From Vallitalea maricola (GTDB lineage: Bacteria; Bacillota; Clostridia; Lachnospirales; Vallitaleaceae), in contig NZ_BTPU01000060.1 in assembly GCF_036985595.1 (NCBI RefSeq), positions 23,860 to 87,859 of the forward strand: a stretch of DNA of 64,000 bases, written 5' to 3'. This document shows positions 1-8,432 of this stretch, one piece after another; position 1 is the first letter of the stretch, and each line of letters opens with the position of its first letter. A model generated the notes under the pieces. It saw only the letters and a list, made by a program, of their open reading frames with translations. It did not search any database and had not been told where the DNA came from. A program made the position numbers and the translations under genes.

Positions 1-2
1 GT

Positions 3-125
3 CAAGCATTCACCAACTCTAACTTTGGATATGCAATGGCTGTTGCTGTAGTAGTATTTTTATTTGCATTCACTTTAGCTGTTATTAGTAGAAAACTGAC
101 TGAAAAAGAAAACGATAATTATTGA
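3..125 (+). CDS. ABC sugar transporter permease, C-terminal end only (partial)
   Basis: Only the last 40 codons are inside the window, ending at the TGA at 123-125. The peptide contains one membrane-spanning hydrophobic stretch (GYAMAVAVVVFLFAF) followed by a charged cytoplasmic tail, the usual end of a MalF/LacF-type permease. The next gene starts 15 bases downstream and encodes the MalG-type partner, so this is most likely the first of the two permeases of one carbohydrate importer. The family assignment rests mainly on this context. Confidence 0.7.
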   Translation, partial: QAFTNSNFGYAMAVAVVVFLFAFTLAVISRKLTEKENDNY

Positions 126-139
126 TGGAGGTGAAATAA

Positions 140-994
140 ATGAAAAGTAAAAGTAAAGATAATAAGAAAATAAATGTTGGTAATGTAGTCACCAGATTAA
201 TATTAATTATTGCATCAATACTAGTGGTATATCCTATATTCTGGGCTTTCGCAACGTCTTTCAAGACTAATAGAGAATTCTTGACCAGTCCTTGGAAGTT
301 ACCATCAGGTTTACATTGGGAGAACTATACTAATGCATTAGTAAAAGGGCATATGGGTTCATATTTCATGAATTCCATCGGTATTACAATCATTGCAATA
401 GTAGTCTTACTTGCATTGGCTGTTCCAGCGGCATATGCACTTTCTAGATTTGATTTCAAATTCAATAAATTGATTAGTCTAGTATTCATGGGAGGACTTT
501 TTGTTTCAGGATCTTATACAGTTGTTCCATTATTTACTCTAATGAATAAAATGCATTTATTGAACAATAGGCTAATGCTTGCAATTCTATATTCAGTTAC
601 TACGTTACCATTTAATATATATCTATTAAGCGGATTCTTCAAAGGTATATCCAAGGAATATGAAGCGGCGGCTTCCATTGATGGATGTGGATATTTTAGA
701 ACTCTTTATAGCGTAATAGTTCCTATGGCAAAACCTGGTATGGTAACAGTACTCATGTTTGCATTTATGAGTTATTGGAATGAATATATTCTAGCCTTTA
801 CTATGATAAGAGATGATACTAAAAAGACTCTTTCAGTTGGTCTTAAGAATCTCATGGAAGTCCAGAAATATGCTACTGATTGGGGTGCCATGTTTGCAGG
901 GCTGGTTTTAGTAATGCTGCCAACAATGATATTCTATATGGCTGTTCAGAAAAAACTTACTGGAGGATTATCTTTAGGAGGATTGAAGGGATAG
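140..994 (+). CDS. ABC carbohydrate transporter permease, MalG/LplC type
   Basis: Inner-membrane permease of a CUT1-type sugar importer, 284 residues, close to the family norm. It has about six hydrophobic spans. A typical cytoplasmic EAA loop lies near residues 175-200 (EYEAAASIDGCG followed by P-x-AKPG), which contacts the ATPase. GGAGGTG at 127-133 sets the ATG start. It follows the partial permease by 15 bases. The solute-binding lipoprotein of the same system is probably the gene at 4280, on the other side of the sensor pair. No ATPase is encoded here, as is common for CUT1 systems that share an MsmX-type ATPase. Given the GH112 and GH101 genes downstream, galacto-N-biose or lacto-N-biose is the likely substrate (inference). 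Confidence 0.9.
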   Translation: MKSKSKDNKKINVGNVVTRLILIIASILVVYPIFWAFATSFKTNREFLTSPWKLPSGLHWENYTNALVKGHMGSYFMNSIGITIIAIVVLLALAVPAAYALSRFDFKFNKLISLVFMGGLFVSGSYTVVPLFTLMNKMHLLNNRLMLAILYSVTTLPFNIYLLSGFFKGISKEYEAAASIDGCGYFRTLYSVIVPMAKPGMVTVLMFAFMSYWNEYILAFTMIRDDTKKTLSVGLKNLMEVQKYATDWGAMFAGLVLVMLPTMIFYMAVQKKLTGGLSLGGLKG

Positions 995-1056
995 GATAAT
1001 ATTCGACATTATAAAACAATTAAATGGATAAAGTACAATTTTACTACAAAAGCTTC

Positions 1057-1085
1057 TTGATGTTTTTTTTATAATAAGGTAGTAT
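1057..1085 (+). promoter_or_regulatory. possible sigma-A promoter for the yesMN-like genes
   Basis: TTGATG at 1057-1062 and TAGTAT at 1080-1085 are separated by 17 bases, upstream of the histidine kinase start at 1114. The spacing is ideal but the hexamers are only moderate matches, and no terminator is visible after the preceding permease, so read-through is equally possible. Confidence 0.35.
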
Positions 1086-1113
1086 AAATTATGATATCTA
1101 AGGATGTGGTTAG

Positions 1114-2856
1114 ATGAAAAAAAGGATACTACCTAGTCTGAAATTACAATTTACAGTATTAGTATTAAGCATTATCATTGTATTCATATTTCTTAATATA
1201 ATAACTGGTAAATTAATTAGTAAGCTATTATTTGAAAAAAATCTTCAATATAGTAGAACCATATCACAGAAATTAGTACGTGAACTAGAATATACTAATA
1301 AGAGGATGGTAGCTGCATCAAGTACATTACAATATGAAAGTATTTTACAGAAATATTTTAAGGAAGAATTGGATTTTGATACAATAACTAAAGTAGAAAA
1401 AAGTATTTCGGTGTTAAAGCTATATTATGATGATATTTTTGATATTGCTCTTATAGATGATGAATACATAAATAGTATTTACTTGGAGAGAGATACCCTT
1501 GATGAAATAGTTAAGAGGGCTGAGGATGATAGAAGACTTAAATGTGTAGGTTTATATGAACAAAATTATATGGATAAAAATATAACAACCATAGCATTTG
1601 ACAATAAAGTGTTTGGTATGGATATGGGAGATACATATGGAGAGTATTTTGGCGATATAATTATATCTATTGATGTAGACACAATACTAAAAAACTTTGA
1701 AGCTAGAACAGTTCAAGGAATCAGTTTTGTGATTCTTGATAAGTATAATAAGTTCTATCCCATAAACTGTACAAAAGAAGTTGGTAATAATATTATTAAT
1801 AAAATTGATGGAAACACTACAAAAACAGATATGTTCACTGATGATAAAAGTATCATAATAGTGGAAGAAATAAAAGATATGGATTTGTTTATCGTAAGTA
1901 ATATAGACAAGAAATATACTAAAAAGGATGTTGGATATATTCAATCCATAATATCAATCATCTGTATAATATTTATAATCATAGTATGTTTTGCATTTAT
2001 GGTCATATATAAGAATACAGTTAAGCCTATTCATAGTATAGGTGATTATCTTAAAACAATAATAGCTGGAAATTATAAGAAATTGAAAGAAAAAGTAATT
2101 GTAAATGGTAATAAAGAGATAGTTGAACTTGCTGATGACCTTAATGATATGATTGACGAGATAAATACTCTGACACATAAATTAGTCAATACAAGCAATA
2201 ATCTATATCAAGCTGAGATTGAGAAAAAGAGGGCAGAGATATCCTATCTGCGAAGTCAGATCAATCCTCATTTTCTATACAATACACTTGAAACTATGAA
2301 AGGTATTGCTATGTCTAATAACATTGTTGAAATATCAACCATGGCTCAATGTCTAGGGGATATATTCAGATATAGTATAAAAGGGTCAAGTGAAGTAACT
2401 TTAGAAGAAGAAGTCAAGATGATAAAGGCTTATATTGATATTCAAATGTTCAAGTTTGGTAATAAAGGAACAGTTTTCTATAATATCAATAATGAAACTC
2501 TTAATATCATAATACCTAAGATGATTATGCAGCCCATTGTTGAAAATGCATTTGTACATGCTATTGAAAAAAATACAGATGATACAACATTATATATTGG
2601 AACTAAAATAGATGAACATAATCTTATTATTATCATACAAGATGATGGAGTAGGAATTGAACCATCTCAATTGGATGGAATCATTACAAATCTAGATTGT
2701 GAAAAAGATGATTCTAGTCATGTAGGTATATCAAATGTACATAGAAGGATAGGAATGATATATGGTAATGAGTATGGAGTCAAAATAGAGAGTGAACATG
2801 GAGAGGGAACTAAAATAAGTATCATGCTTCCAATAAACAGGAAACAATTTGAATGA
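1114..2856 (+). CDS. YesM-family sensor histidine kinase
   Basis: Membrane sensor kinase of 580 residues. It has a membrane span near residues 13-33, an extracellular sensing region to about 276, a second span to about 300, then HAMP and a coiled coil. The kinase core starts with the His_kinase motif NPHFLYNTLE (phospho-acceptor His386). It is followed by the N box QPIVENAFVHA, the G1 box DDGVGIE and a G2 box near EGTKISI. This is the layout of the YesM/LytS class that pairs with AraC-type regulators controlling polysaccharide genes. The partner regulator begins 13 bases downstream. Placement inside the transporter and glycosidase locus suggests that it senses an extracellular sugar, probably through the binding lipoprotein (inference). 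Confidence 0.92.
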   Translation: MKKRILPSLKLQFTVLVLSIIIVFIFLNIITGKLISKLLFEKNLQYSRTISQKLVRELEYTNKRMVAASSTLQYESILQKYFKEELDFDTITKVEKSISVLKLYYDDIFDIALIDDEYINSIYLERDTLDEIVKRAEDDRRLKCVGLYEQNYMDKNITTIAFDNKVFGMDMGDTYGEYFGDIIISIDVDTILKNFEARTVQGISFVILDKYNKFYPINCTKEVGNNIINKIDGNTTKTDMFTDDKSIIIVEEIKDMDLFIVSNIDKKYTKKDVGYIQSIISIICIIFIIIVCFAFMVIYKNTVKPIHSIGDYLKTIIAGNYKKLKEKVIVNGNKEIVELADDLNDMIDEINTLTHKLVNTSNNLYQAEIEKKRAEISYLRSQINPHFLYNTLETMKGIAMSNNIVEISTMAQCLGDIFRYSIKGSSEVTLEEEVKMIKAYIDIQMFKFGNKGTVFYNINNETLNIIIPKMIMQPIVENAFVHAIEKNTDDTTLYIGTKIDEHNLIIIIQDDGVGIEPSQLDGIITNLDCEKDDSSHVGISNVHRRIGMIYGNEYGVKIESEHGEGTKISIMLPINRKQFE

Positions 2857-2869
2857 AAGGTTGATTTAG

Positions 2870-4249
2870 ATGTATAAAGTAATGATAATCGATGATGAAC
2901 CAATGATTATACAATCTATAAAATCAGGAATTAATTGGGAAAAACTGAATTTGGAACTGGTATACACTGCAACCGATAGTCGCCACGCGCTGGATTATGC
3001 AAAAGAAAATCATATAGATATTGTAATATCGGATATTAGTATGCCACCATTCAATGGTCTTACATTATGTAGTGAAATCGCAAAATTAAATAGCTCAATT
3101 CAATTTATTATAATCAGTGGTTATGCAGATTTTTCTTACGCAAAAAAAGCTATACAGATTGGAGTAGCTGGATATTGTCTAAAACCAATAGACTATACTG
3201 AGATGATGTCTGTTCTTAAGTTAGCAGTAGATAAGATAGAGCCTAAAAATGATTTTATGGAATATGATTTCATGGAATACGTGTATGAAAATAAAGTAGA
3301 TGAAATACAAAAATTCCTCATAAGGAATAAGATAAAAGATAGATTCCATATGATTATGGTAATTGGCAAGGAAAATCTATCTAAATATATTAAGGTACAC
3401 CATCTTATGTTCAATATAGGGATAAATAAATATCTTTATATATTGAATGATGATACAGATAAATTAATGCTGAATAATGAAATAAAGAATAACCCTTTAA
3501 TAGATGGGATAGGTATAACGACTAATAAAGTAAGCTATGATAATCTTCTAGAACATATAGATGATATTATGGTAAAAAGCTATTATTTCTTTTTTTGCAA
3601 ACATGATAAGATTTTAATGGATGAGACTAATAAGCAAGACGACTATTACAATAAGATATGCAAAGATATAGATAAACCAGCTAAACTTAAAGAAAATTTA
3701 CTGGAATATTCTGGAATAACCAGCAAAACAATGAATATCAAACAAGCAATGAAGCTCCATAATATGATATTAAATAAATATCGAGGACCTATAGGTGAAG
3801 AGGATGACCTTAATATATATAGTTTTGATGAGCTTGTAAGAAACTATGAAAGCTTTGATAACTTGATAAATAGCCTGCTCGTGGTTATCGAGAATTCATT
3901 CGAGAAGAATGACTTGACTTTTGAAAGTTATAATAAGAATTTTATAAAAGTAATCAAATATATAAATGCAAACTTTACCAAGAATATTTCCATAAAAGAT
4001 ATTGCTGAAGAATTATTCCTGAATCCTAATTATATAAGTCAATTATTTAAGAAAGAGACAGGAACAACTTATGTAAAATATCTGACTGGACTTAGGATAG
4101 AAAAAGCTAAAGAATTATTACAGAAAACGGATATGTCCATTAATGATGTATGTATTAACAGCGGATTTAATGACTACTTCTATTTTATAAAGAAATTCAA
4201 GAAATATACTAATATGGCACCATCTTATTATAGAAAAAGCAATATATAA
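2870..4249 (+). CDS. YesN-type response regulator with AraC DNA-binding domain
   Basis: Cytoplasmic response regulator of 459 residues. The receiver domain (1-120) shows the acidic pair D8/D9, the phosphorylation site D55 in VISDISMPP and the conserved lysine in CLKPIDY near 106. A poorly conserved middle region follows. The C-terminal ~100 residues are an AraC/XylS double helix-turn-helix (IKDIAEELFLNPNYISQLF and the second helix near GFNDYFYFIKKFKK). It is translationally close to the histidine kinase (13-base gap) and surely forms a pair with it. The likely targets are the transporter, GH112 and GH101 genes around it. No operator could be identified by eye. Confidence 0.93.
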   Translation: MYKVMIIDDEPMIIQSIKSGINWEKLNLELVYTATDSRHALDYAKENHIDIVISDISMPPFNGLTLCSEIAKLNSSIQFIIISGYADFSYAKKAIQIGVAGYCLKPIDYTEMMSVLKLAVDKIEPKNDFMEYDFMEYVYENKVDEIQKFLIRNKIKDRFHMIMVIGKENLSKYIKVHHLMFNIGINKYLYILNDDTDKLMLNNEIKNNPLIDGIGITTNKVSYDNLLEHIDDIMVKSYYFFFCKHDKILMDETNKQDDYYNKICKDIDKPAKLKENLLEYSGITSKTMNIKQAMKLHNMILNKYRGPIGEEDDLNIYSFDELVRNYESFDNLINSLLVVIENSFEKNDLTFESYNKNFIKVIKYINANFTKNISIKDIAEELFLNPNYISQLFKKETGTTYVKYLTGLRIEKAKELLQKTDMSINDVCINSGFNDYFYFIKKFKKYTNMAPSYYRKSNI

Positions 4250-4279
4250 TCATTATCAAAATTATTGAGGTGTTATTTT

Positions 4280-5836
4280 ATGAAGAAGTACAGATTAATA
4301 TATATATTATTACTGATTATAATCATGATTTTTACAGGGTGTAAAAAAAATAATAATGAAGTAGTTGATAATAATGAAAAACAACCAATCGAGATTTCAA
4401 TAGCCTTTTGGAATATTGGTAATGCCTTGAGTGGTGGAGATAATGATAAGATGTTACGTGAAATTGAAGAAAAATTGAATATTAAACTTATTCCCTACGA
4501 AATTACTCATGATGATGATAGAAGAAAGATAAATCTACTAGCATCATCTTCACAACTCCCAGATGTTGTAGCAATTGGAGCTATTGGCACTCCTTTATAC
4601 TATCAATGGATTGATAAAAAGATTATTAAGCCATTACCAAAGGATTTGTCCAAGTGGACAAACCTTAACAGCTATATGAATTGTGCTGAGATGAACCAAT
4701 TCAGACATTCTGATGGAAATTATTATGGTATACCAAGAAAGACATACGATAATAGTCATAGTGTAAAGTTAAGTGGAATGGATCGTAAGATTTTTTACCG
4801 CTATGATTTAGCAAGGAAGGCTGGGATAACTGAAGAACCTGAAACCTATGATGAGTTTCGGGCTATGATTAAGACTATTATGAAAAATGATGCTGAAAAC
4901 AAGGATATAGAGGGAATGGCTGTTACAGTACCATTTATCTTAGACAGTTTTTTCATGTCTTACAGCGTTCCTTTAGGAATGAGTGATGGTAGTGGTAGTG
5001 ATTTCAAGTGGGTCAAGAAGAATGATAAGTATATCCCTGCCTATTTTGCTGGAGACTTAAAATCTGCTTTTGAACTTGCACGAGAGATGTATGAAGAATC
5101 AACAATTGCTAAAGATATTCCTTTGGCGAAAGAGGAACAATCCATAAACAAATTTATAAATGGATCATCAGCGGCTCTGCTAGGTAATATGATAACATGG
5201 AAACTGGCTAAAAGATGGAACGAGAAGTATCCAGATAAAAAGTTTGAGGATCATGTAAAAATTCTATCGCCTTTAAAATCAAAAGATGGAAATACCTATG
5301 GAAGTGTATTCAAAAAATATTGGTCGGAATCATATATAACAACTGATGATCCTGTCAAACAGGAAGCTATTCTTAATCTATATGAGTATTTTTTGAAAAA
5401 TGAAGATATGCTTAGACGAGGATATGAAGATGAAGATTATATATCAGCGAATGGTGTGAAAATAGCAAAACAAGGTAATGATATTAATGACAAATATCCT
5501 ATTACTTTACTTGCTGATTTGGTGCAATGGAATAATGTATATAGATATTTAACTCTTACAGGGGACCCAACGAAAGATAAGTATTATAAAATGGATGTTG
5601 AGTATAGCTACCAACTATTGGAAACTGATTTACCTAAATACTATGAAATAAATTTATCCATGCAAACTCCAACAATGAGTAATTTTATGATAAAACCAGC
5701 AGATGATATCATTAAGGTTATGATAGGCAGAGAAAGTGTAGATAAGATGTACAATGATATAATGAAAGATTATGAGAATAAAGGGCTTTATAAGATGATA
5801 GATGAAGTGAATGAATTAATGGATGATTTGAATTAA
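4280..5836 (+). CDS. extracellular solute-binding lipoprotein of sugar ABC transporter
   Basis: Lipoprotein of 518 residues. The N terminus is a signal peptide with a lipobox ending IFTGC (Cys21). The mature part has the fold-typical segments of family 1 solute-binding proteins (for example LPDVVAIG near 100 and YDEFRAMIKTI near 190), of the large LipO/YtcQ type of 500-550 residues that accompanies YesMN. I place the start at 4280, because GAGGTG at 4267-4272 lies 7 bases upstream; an upstream in-frame TTG at 4265 overlaps that site. It is probably the ligand-binding subunit for the permeases at 1-994, with a beta-galactosyl-HexNAc disaccharide as plausible ligand (inference from GH112 next door). 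Confidence 0.88.
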   Translation: MKKYRLIYILLLIIIMIFTGCKKNNNEVVDNNEKQPIEISIAFWNIGNALSGGDNDKMLREIEEKLNIKLIPYEITHDDDRRKINLLASSSQLPDVVAIGAIGTPLYYQWIDKKIIKPLPKDLSKWTNLNSYMNCAEMNQFRHSDGNYYGIPRKTYDNSHSVKLSGMDRKIFYRYDLARKAGITEEPETYDEFRAMIKTIMKNDAENKDIEGMAVTVPFILDSFFMSYSVPLGMSDGSGSDFKWVKKNDKYIPAYFAGDLKSAFELAREMYEESTIAKDIPLAKEEQSINKFINGSSAALLGNMITWKLAKRWNEKYPDKKFEDHVKILSPLKSKDGNTYGSVFKKYWSESYITTDDPVKQEAILNLYEYFLKNEDMLRRGYEDEDYISANGVKIAKQGNDINDKYPITLLADLVQWNNVYRYLTLTGDPTKDKYYKMDVEYSYQLLETDLPKYYEINLSMQTPTMSNFMIKPADDIIKVMIGRESVDKMYNDIMKDYENKGLYKMIDEVNELMDDLN

Positions 5837-5881
5837 TTAGTCTTAGTGATTAATTAAATGATGAAATTAGGAGGTATGGAC

Positions 5882-8038
5882 ATGAATAATAAAGGAAGAG
5901 TAACTCTACCAACAGATGTAGATATTATAAATGAGACTCTTGAGACTATGGAAAGATTAGGTGTTGACGCACTTCGTGACTGTGATGGAACTGAGTTTCC
6001 AAAAGAACTATTAGGCAAAGGTGCCAAGGTATATGCTACATATTATACGACTAGAAAAGATAATGAATGGGCTAAAAATAATCCTGATGAAATACAGCAA
6101 ATGTATCTTGTAACAGAACCTGAGACAGCAATTGGTGATACTCTTGATATAGAGTTGTTACGTGATTTCTATAAGCCACAATTCAAGGTTAATACCATGC
6201 ATGATATTAAACGCTGGTGGGAAGTAATAGATCGTACTACAGGAGAAGTTGTACCTGTATCTCATTGGGATTATGATGAGGAAACTGGTAAAGTAACAAT
6301 AAAGACAGACAAATATCATGAGTATACTGTTAGTTTTCTTGCATTCATCATGTGGGACCCAGTTCATATGTATAACTACATCACTAATGACTGGAAAGAT
6401 GTACCTCATCAAATGACTTTTGATGTAAGACAGCCTAAAACACAAAAATATGTTAAGGATAAGCTGGCAAAATGGTGTGAAGATAATCCTAACGTTGACG
6501 TAGTAAGATTTACAACATTTTTCCATCAATTTACACTTAATTTTAATGATGAAGGAAAAGAAAAGTTTGTTGATTGGTTTGGTTATTCAGCAAGTATCAG
6601 TCCTTATATCTTAGATAAATTTGAAAAAGAAGCAGGTTATAAGTTCCGTGCAGAGTATATCATTGACCAAGGATATCAAAATAATACTTTCCGTATACCA
6701 TCAAAAGAGTTTAAGGACTTTATGGATTTTCAGCAGCGAGAAGTTGCCAAATTAGCGAAAGAATTAGTTGATATTGTTCATAGTCATGGTAAAGAAGCTA
6801 TGATGTTCCTTGGGGATCATTGGATTGGAACAGAACCTTTTGGAAAATATTTTCCAGAGATTGGATTAGATAGTGTTGTTGGTTCAGTTGGAAATGGTAC
6901 CACCCTAAGACTTATCTCAGATATACCTGGAGTAAGATATACAGAAGGTAGATTCTTGCCATACTTTTTCCCAGATACATTCCATGAAGGTGGAGAACCT
7001 AAAAAAGAAGCAGTGGAAAACTGGGTAACTGCAAGACGTGCCATTCTACGAAGTCCAGTAGATAGAATCGGTTATGGAGGTTATTTAAAACTTGCTCTTG
7101 ATTTTCCAGATTTTATGGATTACATTGAGAGTGTCTGTAATGAATTCCGTACTCTCTATGATAATATCGGAGAGGGAAAACCATATGTAGCACCATTCAA
7201 AGTAGCTGTCTTGAATTGCTGGGGTAAGATTCGTTCTTGGGGAACTTACATGGTGGCACATGCATTATGGAATAAAAAATGCTACTCATATGGTGGAATA
7301 TTAGAAGCATTAGCAGGTATGCAGTTTGATGTGAAATTCATCAGTTTTGAGGATATAAAAAATGATAAATCCATATTAGATAACGTAGGTGTAATCATAA
7401 ATGCAGGAAGTGCCTATACTGCAAACAGCGGTGGAGAAAATTGGGCTGATGCAGAGATAGTAACAACAATTAAAGAATTCGTTGCTAATGGTGGTGGATT
7501 CATTGGTGTTGGTGAGCCAAGTGCATATGAGCAAAATGGACGATTCTTCCAAATGGCGTCAGTACTTGGTGTAGACCGTGAGCTCGGTTTTAGTCTATCA
7601 ACTGATAAGTACAATTGGGAAGAGAAACCACATTTTATTACAGAGCAATGTAATGATGACATTGATTTTGGAGAAGGAATAAAAGATGTCTATGCATTAA
7701 AAAATGCACAGGTAATTGTTAATCGTGGTGGAGATATTGAGATGGCTGCAAATGAATTTGGAAATGGACGTAGTGTTTATCTAAGTGGACTTCCATATAG
7801 CTTTGAAAATACACGTATCTTATACCGTTCTATATTCTGGGTGGCTGGTAAAGAGAATGAAATGAAAAAGTGGTATAGTGATAATATTAATGTTGACGTA
7901 CATGCATATATGAACACTAAAAAATATTGTGTTGTAAATAATACATATACAAAACAGTCAACTACAATTTATAAAGGTGATGGAACATCGTTCGAAATAG
8001 ATTTACAAGAGAATGAAATTGTATGGTTTAATATGTAG
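5882..8038 (+). CDS. 1,3-beta-galactosyl-N-acetylhexosamine phosphorylase (GH112)
   Basis: Cytoplasmic enzyme of 718 residues that cleaves Gal-beta-1,3-GalNAc or Gal-beta-1,3-GlcNAc with phosphate to galactose-1-phosphate and free HexNAc. The N terminus (GRVTLPTDVD, then DALRDCDGTEFP) and the block LGDHWIGTEPFG are hallmarks of GH112. Asp312 in that block sits where the general acid Asp313 lies in the Bifidobacterium enzyme. The C-terminal half has the glutamine-amidotransferase-like domain (GGGFIGVGEPSA). AGGAGG at 5869-5874 selects ATG 5882 over ATGs at 5858, 5861 and 5876. Some family members act on galactosyl-1,4-rhamnose instead. The mucin-type GH101 gene next door favours galacto-N-biose. 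Single-gene substrate choice remains an inference. Confidence 0.9.
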   Translation: MNNKGRVTLPTDVDIINETLETMERLGVDALRDCDGTEFPKELLGKGAKVYATYYTTRKDNEWAKNNPDEIQQMYLVTEPETAIGDTLDIELLRDFYKPQFKVNTMHDIKRWWEVIDRTTGEVVPVSHWDYDEETGKVTIKTDKYHEYTVSFLAFIMWDPVHMYNYITNDWKDVPHQMTFDVRQPKTQKYVKDKLAKWCEDNPNVDVVRFTTFFHQFTLNFNDEGKEKFVDWFGYSASISPYILDKFEKEAGYKFRAEYIIDQGYQNNTFRIPSKEFKDFMDFQQREVAKLAKELVDIVHSHGKEAMMFLGDHWIGTEPFGKYFPEIGLDSVVGSVGNGTTLRLISDIPGVRYTEGRFLPYFFPDTFHEGGEPKKEAVENWVTARRAILRSPVDRIGYGGYLKLALDFPDFMDYIESVCNEFRTLYDNIGEGKPYVAPFKVAVLNCWGKIRSWGTYMVAHALWNKKCYSYGGILEALAGMQFDVKFISFEDIKNDKSILDNVGVIINAGSAYTANSGGENWADAEIVTTIKEFVANGGGFIGVGEPSAYEQNGRFFQMASVLGVDRELGFSLSTDKYNWEEKPHFITEQCNDDIDFGEGIKDVYALKNAQVIVNRGGDIEMAANEFGNGRSVYLSGLPYSFENTRILYRSIFWVAGKENEMKKWYSDNINVDVHAYMNTKKYCVVNNTYTKQSTTIYKGDGTSFEIDLQENEIVWFNM

Positions 8039-8073
8039 GATTTCAAGGAATATAAACATATTTATATATTCAG

Positions 8074-8113
8074 GCAGGTATTTATTTAATGAAATAGATA
8101 CCTGCTTTGTTTA
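8074..8113 (+). terminator. Rho-independent terminator after GH112
   Basis: Stem GCAGGTATTTATTT / AAATAGATACCTGC (8074-8105) with a short AATG loop, followed by TTTGTTTA. It ends the transporter, sensor and phosphorylase transcript, so the GH101 gene probably has its own promoter. Confidence 0.8.
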
Positions 8114-8432
8114 GTTACAAAAGGAATATATGATTAGTATTCTAATACCTATATGTCTATAAAAAAGTTCTATTAATTTATTTATGTTATGTAATTTATA
8201 AGAAATGCATAAAAGAATAATAAATATCTAGTAAATAATATAATAAATATATAATCAACTAAGATTTAGACATAAAAGAATAATATTTTTACATACAGAC
8301 TAATGAAAAAAATTGTTAATATATATATGTTATTGGTAATAATAACTTAATTCTATTTTTTATTTGTATCGAGGGGTTAAATCAATTCACAACAGTCTAG
8401 AAAAAACTACCAAAATTAAGGAGAGTGAAAAA
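8114..8432 (+). other. AT-rich leader region of the GH101 gene
   Basis: About 320 bases with no credible gene on either strand. It is very AT-rich with several TATA-like runs, so no single promoter can be chosen. The only clear signal is the ribosome binding site AAGGAGAG at 8418-8425, which places the GH101 start at 8433. Confidence 0.5.
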